From: Jeotgalicoccus marinus DSM 19772
Lineage (GTDB): Bacteria > Bacillota > Bacilli > Staphylococcales > Salinicoccaceae
DNA: 55,624 bases
Assembly (NCBI RefSeq): GCF_000425825.1
Contig: NZ_AUEE01000013.1
Span: 1 to 55,624 of the forward strand
Direction: 5' to 3'
In this document: positions 7,711-15,926 of the stretch, piece by piece
Layout: every line of letters begins with the position of its first letter
Position numbering within the stretch: the stretch's first letter is position 1
Translations under genes and position numbers: made by a program
The notes under the pieces: generated by a model
Told to the model about the DNA's origin: nothing
The model's database searches: none
Seen by the model: the letters and a program-made list of their open reading frames with translations, nothing else

Positions 7711-8574
7711 ATGGAACTAAGCAATGTAACAAAAAAATACCGATCCAATTTAGTATTAAATCAGGTCAATTTTATGCTCGACTCCAATGTAACTGGACTG
7801 ATTGGTAAGAATGGTGCCGGTAAAACAACTATGATGAAGATTATGTGCAACATTATTCCTAATTATTCAGGAGATGTGACTGTTGATAATCAAGCAACAG
7901 TTGGTTATTTAATTGAGGAACCAAAATATTATAAAAATCAATCTGGTCTATATAACATTAAGTATTTCACGAATATTAATGGCACTGCTTATGACAAGCA
8001 ATATATTAATAGTCTCCTAGAAGATCTAGGCATGTCTGGCTATGTAAATAAAAAAATGAAGACCTACTCTATGGGTATGAAACAAAAATTAGGTCTGGTT
8101 ATTGCCTTAGCTAGAAAACCAGACTATTTAATTTTGGATGAACCGACAAATGGCATGGACCCTGATGGATCCATAGAAGTTCTAAGAATCATAAGAGATT
8201 TAGCTCGGTCTCAGAATATGAAAGTTTTGATATCTAGTCATAAACTTGAAGATATAGAAGCAGTGAGTGATGATATTGTTTTTATCGACAAAGGGGTTTT
8301 AAGCAATAAGGAAAACATTGCTGAACTGTCGACTCAAAGTACCCTATCCTTGGTTTTTGACATTAAAGATATTGAACTTGCCAAACAAATTATTAAGGAA
8401 ATTGATAGTCAAGCTAAAATTGATGAGACTATTATCTCAACCCGTCAGGTTAATAAACTGCAGGATATCTTAAAAGCACTTAGTGTTGACGGCGTGTATC
8501 CGGTGGATATTAATAAGCATAAGCAATCTGTTAAAGATTATTACTTTAGTCAAATGAAGGATGGTGAGAAATAA
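7711..8574 (+). CDS. ABC transporter ATP-binding protein
   Basis: A 287-residue ATPase of the drug/antibiotic export type. Walker A is GLIGKNGAGKTTMMK (about residue 32), the signature is YSMGMKQKLGL, and Walker B is YLILDEPTNGMDP, followed by the switch histidine in SSHKLEDIE. A C-terminal tail of ~80 residues is typical of the BcrA/NatA group. AAGGAG precedes the ATG. It should energise the six-helix membrane protein encoded next, whose ATG overlaps its stop codon (TAATG). With the PadR regulator it suggests inducible export of, or protection against, a peptide or membrane-active compound. The substrate is not readable. Confidence 0.92.
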   Translation: MELSNVTKKYRSNLVLNQVNFMLDSNVTGLIGKNGAGKTTMMKIMCNIIPNYSGDVTVDNQATVGYLIEEPKYYKNQSGLYNIKYFTNINGTAYDKQYINSLLEDLGMSGYVNKKMKTYSMGMKQKLGLVIALARKPDYLILDEPTNGMDPDGSIEVLRIIRDLARSQNMKVLISSHKLEDIEAVSDDIVFIDKGVLSNKENIAELSTQSTLSLVFDIKDIELAKQIIKEIDSQAKIDETIISTRQVNKLQDILKALSVDGVYPVDINKHKQSVKDYYFSQMKDGEK

Positions 8575-9296
8575 TGAAGATTAGTAAAATAGTCACTTAC
8601 GATTTACTTGCAGCTTTAAGAAGTTGGTTCACTTATTTCTCACTAATTCTGTGCATCTTACCTGCTGGTGCTATAGCATATTCAGTCGCAAATTTTGAAG
8701 CACCATTTGATACGACTCAATTGATTGCATTCTTTGCATTCTTCGGGTCCCTACTCGTCGTGATTAATGCGATGCTACCTTTTACTAAAGACTTAAGTCA
8801 GAATACGATTATTTTAATGATGAATCAATCAAGTAATAGAATGAAATATTTCTTGAGTAAAATAATATCCATCGGTTGTAGTGGATTACTCTTTGGACTC
8901 GCCTGTCTAGCTTCTACTTATGTACTTTCAAACTATGCTGGACTAGACTTTGACTCAGCACTATACTGGAAGATTCCAGTCACTTATGTCATTTACACAT
9001 TGTTTTATGGTGCATTATTCCTATTAATTAGTATTTACTTTACTAACGTTGCAGCACTATTTATTATTGCTTTGATTTCAATCGTGCTACTCCCGAGTTT
9101 ATTTAACGGCTTATTATTCTGGGATAAGATACCAGATTCAGTCGTAAAATTTTTAGAAAATAGCCTGCCACTCTACTATTTACCAGATCTTCTTAATACT
9201 CTTGAATGGCAAACTTCATTTTACTTCTCATCTATTGTTGCCATTCTATTATTCACAGTATTGGGCATGTTATTGATTAGAAGAAAAGATTATTAA
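8574..9296 (+). CDS. ABC transporter permease (ABC-2 type)
   Basis: A 240-residue integral membrane protein with about six hydrophobic helices, a length typical of permeases paired with BcrA-like ATPases. A soluble N-terminal helix precedes the first membrane segment at roughly residues 15-36, and the C terminus is a short basic tail, LLIRRKDY. Start and upstream stop overlap by one base, which fixes the start. As the last gene of the padR operon it is followed after 4 bases by a terminator. No sequence motif identifies the cargo. Confidence 0.88.
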   Translation: MKISKIVTYDLLAALRSWFTYFSLILCILPAGAIAYSVANFEAPFDTTQLIAFFAFFGSLLVVINAMLPFTKDLSQNTIILMMNQSSNRMKYFLSKIISIGCSGLLFGLACLASTYVLSNYAGLDFDSALYWKIPVTYVIYTLFYGALFLLISIYFTNVAALFIIALISIVLLPSLFNGLLFWDKIPDSVVKFLENSLPLYYLPDLLNTLEWQTSFYFSSIVAILLFTVLGMLLIRRKDY

Positions 9297-9300
9297 AATT

Positions 9301-9350
9301 TTAGGGTGAAAATCTTGATATGATTTCCACCCTAATTTTGTGATTTTTTA
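9301..9350 (+). terminator. Terminator of the padR-ABC operon
   Basis: Stem ttagggtgaaaatc / gatttccaccctaa with one mismatch and a 6-base loop, followed by attttgtgatttttt. It ends just before the 41-bp repeat tract. Confidence 0.8.
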
Positions 9351-9376
9351 TAGTATTTTGGTTATGTTGTGTTGCC

Positions 9377-9490
9377 GGATGGAGATGACATGTTCTCATC
9401 TCTGTTCTAAGCATTTTGAATGGAGATGACACTTTCTCATCACTTTTCGAATCACATCGGATGGTGACAAACTGACCTCATCACCATCCC
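9377..9490. repeat. Tandem 41-bp intergenic repeat, tract A (about 2.8 units)
   Basis: Three diverged units begin at 9377, 9418 and 9459, exactly 41 bp apart, each opening with g(g/a)atgg(a/t)ga. Units 1 and 2 contain a hairpin with arms gagatga / tcatc(t/a)c and 7-base loops catgttc and cactttc. Unit 3 has a larger stem, ggatggtga / tcaccatcc. The tract lies between two convergent genes after a terminator and shows no open frame of note. A second tract with the same period and similar loops is at 40865-40970. Confidence 0.8.
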
Positions 9491-9506
9491 AAAAACAATA
9501 AAACCC

Positions 9507-10532
9507 CTATAACAAGCTAACTCTCACAGAACCCATCTCACTTTTATATTCTGCCTTATAACGAGAATCTACAATTTCAACCTTTGCCAAGTCGTTATGT
9601 ACCTTACCGACATTCGCCTTCGCAACGACTTTGGTTAACTGAGGTGCTTTTTTATAGTTAACATGAACTGCACCCATCTTACTGATTGCTTTCACGTTAC
9701 TTTCTACTTTTAATCCTGTCAGATTGATACTCCCGAGTTCTGAAACCAGATGATAGTAATCAGCTCTTACATCTTCTAAAATAATTTTACCCATCTCTGT
9801 TTTCATAGATAATTCATTAAACTGACTTGTTCGTGAAATAAGACGCCCCATATCAGATTTAATCTCGGCATTATCACTTTTCACATTTGTTGCTTCAACC
9901 ATTCCTTCAGAACTATGAAGTCTTAGATTTTTAGCATTGATATGAGCCAAACTGATTTTGCCGTGTCTTAAATCCACATTCAACTCATCTAATGACTTAG
10001 GCCAAATGATTGTCAGCTCATCATTTCGCATCTGTTTTCTTTTTTTCATATAGTCAAAAATCGTATGCACTCTTACATTTTTCTTTCGTCCAGTATGAAG
10101 TATGTTCAACCGGCCATCTTTAATTTGATAGCTCAAATCACCTTTATGTGAATACGATATAAATTTAAATCCAAGCTTATGTCCAGCCTCAACTTTGACA
10201 TCGACCGACGTCCCGCTCACCATCAGCTTTTGAATATCATACTCATTGACCACAGATGCAAAATCCGCTGTTACTGGTTGAATCTCACCTTCTGGAACCT
10301 CTAGGATCTTTTCTTCCTCCGTAGCTTCTTCATCAACAACAGCATCTTTTATATATTTCTCAGCCACTTTTTTCGGGTCATCCAATACTTTTAACAAGTC
10401 CGCTTCACTATCTCCTAAATCTTTAGCTCGTTCGATTTGTAATTTGAAACGATCGATGATTTCATCCCTTTGTTCTTCTGGTAAAACTCCGAGTTCATCT
10501 TCCAATTCTTTTATAAAATTATCTAGCGTCAT
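9507..10532 (-). CDS. HAAS-like N-terminal domain plus DUF4097 beta-helix protein
   Basis: A 341-residue protein without signal peptide or membrane segment. The first ~70 residues form the helical, acidic DUF1700/HAAS-like region (FIKELEDELGVLPEEQRDEI, then DPKKVAEKYI). An acidic linker follows, and residues ~110-341 are a DUF4097 domain, a repetitive beta-rich fold with recurring patterns such as LRLHSSEGMVEATNV and KTEMGKIILEDV. AGGAG sits six bases before the ATG. Genes of this type are often linked to PadR or envelope-stress regulators, but here the neighbour upstream, 24 bases away, is a broken RelA/SpoT-type synthetase. The role is unknown; envelope sensing or scaffolding is a guess. 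Confidence 0.75.
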   Translation of the reverse strand: MTLDNFIKELEDELGVLPEEQRDEIIDRFKLQIERAKDLGDSEADLLKVLDDPKKVAEKYIKDAVVDEEATEEEKILEVPEGEIQPVTADFASVVNEYDIQKLMVSGTSVDVKVEAGHKLGFKFISYSHKGDLSYQIKDGRLNILHTGRKKNVRVHTIFDYMKKRKQMRNDELTIIWPKSLDELNVDLRHGKISLAHINAKNLRLHSSEGMVEATNVKSDNAEIKSDMGRLISRTSQFNELSMKTEMGKIILEDVRADYYHLVSELGSINLTGLKVESNVKAISKMGAVHVNYKKAPQLTKVVAKANVGKVHNDLAKVEIVDSRYKAEYKSEMGSVRVSLL

Positions 10533-10556
10533 AAAATTCTCCTGATTCTACCCTAC

Positions 10557-11258
10557 TTATTTTTCGATTTCGTTATGCATATTTTGCATTTTATCTTCCA
10601 CATCTGAAATTTGTCTGGCACATTCTAATAGTGTTTCTTGATACGCTTTAGTATCCTTTTTAGTATTTTTATAGCGCATCTTATGTTCAAGGCTTTCCCA
10701 CATATCCATGCCAATCGTTCTAATTTGAATCTCCACAGGTGTATGCTCAATTCTTTCCGATAAAAACACAGGGACTGATACAACGATATGAAGACTACGA
10801 TAACCATTGTCTTTGGGATGCTCTATATAGTCTTTTCTCTTTAATAATTTAACATCTTCTTGTTTTAAAAATAGAGATTCTAGCACATAGATATCTTCAA
10901 TCTAATTACAAATTACACTCATACCAGCAATGTCTAAAATGTTTTTGTTAGCACTTGCAACGTCAATATCTAGAACTTTTCGCTCTAGCTTACTCAATAA
11001 ACTCTGAGTGCCCTTCACTCTGCTCTCCATGTGATGAATGGGATTATGCTTATGAATGACTTGAAACTCATCATCTAAAATTTTTAATTTCGTTGTGACT
11101 TCTTCTAAAGCAGAAGAATATATATGATTGAGTTCCACAAAATCTATAAGTTGATCAAAATATTCTAGAGAATTGAAGTGTTCTCTTTCCTTAATTCTAT
11201 TCGCCATTGATTCTTTCAAATCTAAAATATCTATAGATGGTTTACGGTCAACGTACAT
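10557..11258 (-). pseudogene. Small alarmone synthetase (RelA/SpoT domain), interrupted by an in-frame TAG
   Basis: Ignoring one amber codon, the frame encodes 233 residues, the usual length of single-domain (p)ppGpp synthetases of the RelP/RelQ type. Visible are [20 protein letters not shown] (ATP/GTP binding), [11 protein letters not shown], then after the stop [42 protein letters not shown] and a C-terminal helix. The TAG (10902-10904) follows VICN and the frame continues without a shift as IEDIYVLES. The normally invariant Arg of DIxGxR is Ser here (DIAGMS), suggesting loss of function before or after the nonsense change. ATG at 11258 has AGGAG eight bases upstream. The first fragment would lack half of the active site. 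Confidence 0.85.
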
Positions 11259-11387
11259 TTCATACACTCCTAGAAATACTTCTTTCTCCTATTATAAATG
11301 TATTTTTAATAATATACCAAAATTCATATATTTCTATTATTCTGAAAAAGCGTTATGATAAAACTAATAAGAAAAGGGGATGGTATG

Positions 11388-12350
11388 ATGACATTGAAAT
11401 TAGCTGATATCAAAGAAGCTCGTGAACGTATTGCACCATATACTGTAGAGACACCACTTTTAAGATTACATAACTTAGAAGAATACTTAGGTTGTGAAGT
11501 GTACGTTAAGTTAGAAAATATGCAATTGACTAAGGCTTTTAAACTTCGTGGAGTGATGAACACCCTACTCCAACTTTCTGACGAACAGTTAAGTAAAGGC
11601 ATTATTGCATCATCTTCAGGCAACCATGGTCAAGCCATTGCCTATGGAGCAAAGATGCTCGGTATTAAAGCAGTCGTCGCTGTTCAAGATACAGCTCCAG
11701 CATTCAAGAAAGAAAAGATTTTAGAACACGGGGCAGAAATTATACCAACGACTGTTGAAGAACGTTTTAAGTTAACTGAAGACCTTGCTAAAGAACATGG
11801 TTACGAATTAATTCACCCATTTAATGATTATAGAGTTATGGCAGGACAAGGCACAATTGGATTAGAGATTTTAGAGCAACTACCAGATGTCGATCAAATT
11901 TTTGTACCCGCTTCAGGTGGTGGGATCTTATCCGGTATCGCAACTGCGATTAAAGAATCAGGTAGCAGTGCTAAAGTTCATGGTGTTGAGCCATTTAATT
12001 TACCGAAATATAATGAAAGTCTTAAGAACAGGAAAATTACACAAGTTGAAAATAAAGGGACAATCGCTGATGGCTTAGTGACTGTAGTGCCAGGTGAAAA
12101 GACCTTCCCAATCGTTGAAAAATATGTAGATAGCTTCCATACAGCAACTGAAGAAGCAATGAAAATGGGACAAAAGTTATTGTTAATGGAAGGAAAAATC
12201 TTAGCTGAAATCTCCTCATCCGCGAGTGTCGGTGCAGTACTTAATAAAGAAATAGAGGTTAATCCTAAAGACAAAGTATGCTTTGTTATTACTGGTGGCA
12301 ACCTTGGTTTTGAACAACTAGACTACATTAAAGATGTAGATTATAAGTAA
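11388..12350 (+). CDS. PLP-dependent threonine/serine dehydratase-like enzyme
   Basis: A 320-residue fold-type II PLP enzyme of the catabolic threonine dehydratase/serine racemase group, without the C-terminal ACT regulatory domain of biosynthetic IlvA. The PLP lysine is in TKAFKLRGVMN (about residue 50), SSSGNHGQAIAYGA positions the cofactor ring, and SGGGILSG binds its phosphate. It would deaminate Thr or Ser to the 2-oxo acid, or act on hydroxyaspartate or as a racemase; these cannot be told apart here. Of two adjacent ATGs (11385, 11388) the second has the better spacing from AAGGGGA. It stands alone, divergent from the broken alarmone synthetase gene, and ends in a bidirectional terminator. 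Confidence 0.88.
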   Translation: MTLKLADIKEARERIAPYTVETPLLRLHNLEEYLGCEVYVKLENMQLTKAFKLRGVMNTLLQLSDEQLSKGIIASSSGNHGQAIAYGAKMLGIKAVVAVQDTAPAFKKEKILEHGAEIIPTTVEERFKLTEDLAKEHGYELIHPFNDYRVMAGQGTIGLEILEQLPDVDQIFVPASGGGILSGIATAIKESGSSAKVHGVEPFNLPKYNESLKNRKITQVENKGTIADGLVTVVPGEKTFPIVEKYVDSFHTATEEAMKMGQKLLLMEGKILAEISSSASVGAVLNKEIEVNPKDKVCFVITGGNLGFEQLDYIKDVDYK

Positions 12351-12358
12351 TATATATA

Positions 12359-12395
12359 AAAGCGACGTGAAATTAGATTTTCACGTCGCTTTATC
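12359..12395 (+). terminator. Bidirectional terminator between convergent genes
   Basis: Perfect 14-bp arms aaagcgacgtgaaa (12359-12372) and tttcacgtcgcttt (12379-12392), with A residues before and T residues after. It serves the dehydratase-like gene and the convergent DUF819 gene. Confidence 0.85.
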
Positions 12396-12402
12396 TATTC
12401 AA

Positions 12403-13620
12403 CTACATCATAGATGTAAACCATACACCAAGTGAGGTACCTATATAGTTACCTATAATGTATCCTAGTGTACCGATGATGAGTATCGGTCCAACTAATT
12501 TTGTCCAACCTCTCGAAATCGCCATTGCTGCAGCGGTTGTTGGTCCACCGATATTTGCATTACTCGAAAGTATGATTTCCTCTAAATTAAATTTAAATAA
12601 TCGACCGAAGCCAAATGAGATAATCATATTAATCAACACAATAACAGCTGCAAACACTAAGATTATTGGTGCATTTTGGATAATTAATGGAACCGATGCA
12701 GGTACACCAATGACTACAAAGAATATATAGATGAAAAACGTCCCAAATTCTTGTGATCCCGCAATGTTTTCAAAGTATTTAGGGAAGCTCGCTACAAGTA
12801 CTAGTGTTAACGTTGTAAGCATTAAGTAGTTATCACCGATAATACCTCTTAAGACAGATAATAAAATATTGCTATCTTCCGGAATTACACTGGCAAAAAA
12901 TTCAGCAATAGAGAATGACACTGCTACAATGATAAAGGCTGTTCCAATCGCTAAAGCTATATCTTGTAATGAAATATCCTTAGATTTCCAATATGAGGCA
13001 GCATGATTATCGCTTTTTCCATTAGACTCATTTTCATCCATGTGTGGTGTGCCGAATTTGTTTTTAAAGAATGATACTGTCGGTATCAATATAAGAACAA
13101 AGAAATAAACTGCCATTAGTAGATTATCCGCAACGACTGTAGAAGATACTAGGTCTTGTGGCACGTCAAATCGTGTCGCCATTGCCGCAAAGTTAACCCC
13201 ACCACCTGAGTAGGAACCACTTAACATGGCACCGATATAGTTCGCTTGTGGTACAAACTCTCTTAACAACAAGAAGGCAACAATTGCACCTGCTACTGTT
13301 CCGACTGTACTAATTAAAAAGATAATTAACAGGCGTTTACTCTCTTGCCAAACCTTAATAACGTTCGACTGGAATAGTAAAAGTGGTATTGCGAGTGGCA
13401 CCACGTATGTCCATACTGCATCATAAACTGGTGATTCGAGCGGAATAACGCCAGTATTACTTAGAAGCATGGCCCCCACTAAAGCGATTATTGCTCCAGA
13501 TAATTTTGATGCCCAACTGTATTTTTGCTCGAGAACAATAGCGACAGCCGCCCAACCAATTAATATCGCCCAGAGCACCCAATAATTATCTGGACTAATG
13601 AAACTTGTTGTCTCTCCCAT
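12403..13620 (-). CDS. DUF819 family integral membrane protein (YjcL-like)
   Basis: A 405-residue protein with about ten or more hydrophobic helices in two halves joined by a hydrophilic loop (about residues 190-215, rich in Asn, Asp, Glu, Lys). Two glycine-rich conserved stretches stand out: LSGSYSGGGVNFAAMATRF in the first half and SSNANIGGPTTAAAMAISRGW in the second, suggesting an inverted repeat as in secondary transporters. The family is uncharacterised; a transporter or exporter is likely from the architecture. The start ATG lies 54 bases after exonuclease III and shares its direction, so the two may be cotranscribed. Confidence 0.88.
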   Translation of the reverse strand: MGETTSFISPDNYWVLWAILIGWAAVAIVLEQKYSWASKLSGAIIALVGAMLLSNTGVIPLESPVYDAVWTYVVPLAIPLLLFQSNVIKVWQESKRLLIIFLISTVGTVAGAIVAFLLLREFVPQANYIGAMLSGSYSGGGVNFAAMATRFDVPQDLVSSTVVADNLLMAVYFFVLILIPTVSFFKNKFGTPHMDENESNGKSDNHAASYWKSKDISLQDIALAIGTAFIIVAVSFSIAEFFASVIPEDSNILLSVLRGIIGDNYLMLTTLTLVLVASFPKYFENIAGSQEFGTFFIYIFFVVIGVPASVPLIIQNAPIILVFAAVIVLINMIISFGFGRLFKFNLEEIILSSNANIGGPTTAAAMAISRGWTKLVGPILIIGTLGYIIGNYIGTSLGVWFTSMM

Positions 13621-13674
13621 GGTAATTCCCCCTAGTTTTTACTTACCATTATTATACTCGATTTAAAGCCTCAC

Positions 13675-14502
13675 CTATATATCAATTTCCATTAAAATTG
13701 GAGTATGATCCTGTCTTGGTCCTGAGTCAATCATCTCAGACTTACGAACCTGTCCAGCTAAACGATTTGAAACTAACCAATAGTCAATTCTCCATCCTGA
13801 GTTATTAATCTTACTTGTTTTCGCTCTTTGTGCCCACCAAGTATACGTGCCTTCAACGTCCCCATTAATGTGACGGAATGTGTCAGTAAATCCTTTGTTT
13901 AAAAGGTTTGTAAATCCTTCTCGTTCTTCATCAGTAAAACCTGGAGAACGACGGTTATTTTTTGGATTTGCTAGGTCTATTTCTTTGTGTGCAACGTTGT
14001 AGTCTCCCGTGGCTAAAACTGGTTTTTTCTCATCGAGATCAGCTAGGTAATTTGAATATTGAATGTCCCATAGTTGACGGTCTGCTAACCTTCTAAGACC
14101 ATCCCCAGCATTTGGTGTATACACTTGAGTTAAATAAAAGTCTTCAAACTCTAAAGTAATCATTCGTCCTTCTGCATCCATTGTCGTAGGTGCACCGATT
14201 GATGGATAATGCACTTCAGGTTCTAGGTGATTTTTGTATAAGAACATTGTTCCAGCATAACTTTTACGTGCGGGTTCTTCTGAACTACGCCACACTATGT
14301 TATATGAAGGAAAGGCTGTTTCTAAAGCCTCTACATGTTTTTTGGTTGGACCTTTCGCTGATAATTTAGTTTCTTGAATCGCAATAACATCAGCGTCGTG
14401 TGCCTGAATGGATTTGATTACTTCTCTTGATAATAATGCTCTAGCAGAATCACTTGTTAGTGCTGCGTTTAGTGAATCTATGTTCCATGAAATAAACTTC
14501 AA
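13675..14502 (-). CDS. exoA: Exodeoxyribonuclease III / AP endonuclease
   Basis: A 275-residue Mg-dependent EEP-family nuclease that incises abasic sites and trims 3' blocked ends in base excision repair. All motifs are present: FISWNIDSLNA (Asn), IQETKLS (metal Glu), QVYTPNAGDG, TGDYNVAHKEIDLANP (Asp/Asn pair), RIDYWLVS and the C-terminal DHTPILMEI with the catalytic Asp-His. Size matches family members. The start codon is TTG at 14502, with a full AGGAGG seven bases upstream. It lies between a nitronate monooxygenase gene and the DUF819 gene, all on the minus strand. Confidence 0.95.
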   Translation of the reverse strand: MKFISWNIDSLNAALTSDSARALLSREVIKSIQAHDADVIAIQETKLSAKGPTKKHVEALETAFPSYNIVWRSSEEPARKSYAGTMFLYKNHLEPEVHYPSIGAPTTMDAEGRMITLEFEDFYLTQVYTPNAGDGLRRLADRQLWDIQYSNYLADLDEKKPVLATGDYNVAHKEIDLANPKNNRRSPGFTDEEREGFTNLLNKGFTDTFRHINGDVEGTYTWWAQRAKTSKINNSGWRIDYWLVSNRLAGQVRKSEMIDSGPRQDHTPILMEIDI

Positions 14503-14585
14503 AATGCTTCCTCCTGAATAAAATGAATTTATATTTGCTTATTGTTTATCTTATCCAAAATAAATCATCATTTCCATTGCTCGAA

Positions 14586-15665
14586 TTAAGATTGGAATAA
14601 CTTATTAATGACATCTTCAACTTGAGTAACCAGGTCTATTACCATTTGATTCGCAGAGTTCTCTTTAGAGCTTCTTAAATTTTGTCCACACCATAACGAC
14701 ATGTATTCAGGGCGATTTAATTTTGCTGCTTTAGCTCGAATCGGCTGTGTTAAACTATTTTGTACTGGATATGAAGGGACTTTCCCTTCATACTGACGCA
14801 TTTCTTTTATAAAATCATTCAGTAAACCTCTTGCTGGCTTACCACTGAAAGTCGTGGTCACTACAGTATCAGTTTCTTGTGCATTTAAGATCGCAAGTTT
14901 TGCAACTTGTGGTGATCCGCTCTCCTCACTCGTTAAAAAGGCTGTACCTAATTGTACACCTTCTGCACCGAGGCCAAGAGACGCAATGATTCCACGTCCA
15001 TCAGAAATGCCACCAGCTGCAATGACGGGTATGCCAACATGATCTACAACTTGTGGTACCAAAGCCATGGTCCCAATCATAGGCACCGCTTCTTTATTTA
15101 AGAAACTCCCTCTATGTCCGCCAGCTTCGCTACCTTGAGCAACAATTGCATCCATACCAGCTGATTCATTGGCAATTGCTTCATCTACAGTAGTTGCGGT
15201 ACCTATAATAATAATGTCCTCTGCTTTTAATTTCTTAATGATATCTTCATCAGGTATACCAAAAGTAAAACTGCAAATTGGAACGTTCTCTTCAATAATC
15301 ACTTTAACTTGTTGTTTAAAATTCTCATTAGTAATATTTACAACTGAAGGTGTTTCATTGATGTTCAATTCATCTCTAAATCTACTTAACCACTCATTTG
15401 CCTGAGCAATTTCATTTTGATCTACTTGAACAACTTCAGGCGTAAACAGATTCACTGAAAAAGGTTGGTCCGTTAATGTTTTAACTTCTTGAATTGTCTT
15501 TTTTAATTGATCAGCACTCATATAACCTGCACCGATACTGCCTAACCCTCCAGCATTGGATACTGCAGCAACTAAATCAGGCGTCGTAATTCCACCTGCC
15601 ATACCTGCTTGAATAATTGGATATTTAACTTTCAGCAACCTAATCAAATCATTGTCATACCACAT
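14586..15665 (-). CDS. Nitronate monooxygenase (2-nitropropane dioxygenase family)
   Basis: A 359-residue FMN-binding TIM barrel. The opening YPIIQAGMAGGITTPDLVAAVSNAGGLGSIG, TCGATACC-independent FMN contacts such as VAQGSEAGGHRG (with the proposed catalytic His) and IPVIAAGGISDGRGI, and LGTAFLTSEES are all diagnostic. It would oxidise alkyl nitronates (for example propionate 3-nitronate) to aldehydes and nitrite, a detoxification role. ATG at 15665 has GGGAG seven bases upstream; the in-frame extension to 15701 has none. The region upstream carries a hairpin and then the AT-rich helicase segment, so this gene marks one edge of that insert. Confidence 0.88.
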   Translation of the reverse strand: MWYDNDLIRLLKVKYPIIQAGMAGGITTPDLVAAVSNAGGLGSIGAGYMSADQLKKTIQEVKTLTDQPFSVNLFTPEVVQVDQNEIAQANEWLSRFRDELNINETPSVVNITNENFKQQVKVIIEENVPICSFTFGIPDEDIIKKLKAEDIIIIGTATTVDEAIANESAGMDAIVAQGSEAGGHRGSFLNKEAVPMIGTMALVPQVVDHVGIPVIAAGGISDGRGIIASLGLGAEGVQLGTAFLTSEESGSPQVAKLAILNAQETDTVVTTTFSGKPARGLLNDFIKEMRQYEGKVPSYPVQNSLTQPIRAKAAKLNRPEYMSLWCGQNLRSSKENSANQMVIDLVTQVEDVINKLFQS

Positions 15666-15729
15666 AAAATCACTCCCAAATTTATGAGTTCTAATAAACA
15701 ATTAAAAAAATTACAGTAAGATAGTGTAA

Positions 15730-15760
15730 TGCACCCTTAGAGTTCAACTTTAAGGGTGCA
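15730..15760. terminator. Hairpin between the helicase and the nitronate monooxygenase
   Basis: Perfect 9-bp arms tgcaccctt and aagggtgca around a 13-base loop. It could stop helicase transcription, but no clean T-run follows on either strand, so its function is uncertain. Confidence 0.5.
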
Positions 15761-15897
15761 CATCATAGAGTTTGTTTTCCTCAAAATTTTATTTTCTACA
15801 TATTGTAACTAACTATAAATTGCACTAGTTATTAATATAAGTATGTTTATGAATTTGCTAAAAAAGTAAACTGAGATAACATAACTACTATGCGTTA

Positions 15898-15926
15898 ATC
15901 TTCACAAAGTAGTCATCTCCTTTTTT
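15898..15926 (-). other. Imperfect dyad at the helicase stop codon
   Basis: On the minus strand GGAGATGACTACT overlaps the helicase stop (TGA) and pairs imperfectly with AGTAGTTATG...ATCTC about 30 bases further on. It looks like a weak terminator, with no strong T-run. Confidence 0.35.

Noticed and set aside
9377-9490. Tract A (and tract B at 40865) as a CRISPR array
   Set aside because: The 41-bp units are contiguous and diverged, with no constant repeat alternating with unique spacers and no cas genes nearby.
10886-10911. Programmed frameshift in the alarmone synthetase gene
   Set aside because: The frame is unchanged across the lesion; only one codon is a stop, with no slippery sequence.
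11324-11623. 99-residue minus-strand ORF overlapping the dehydratase-like gene
   Set aside because: Shadow of a clear PLP enzyme on the other strand.
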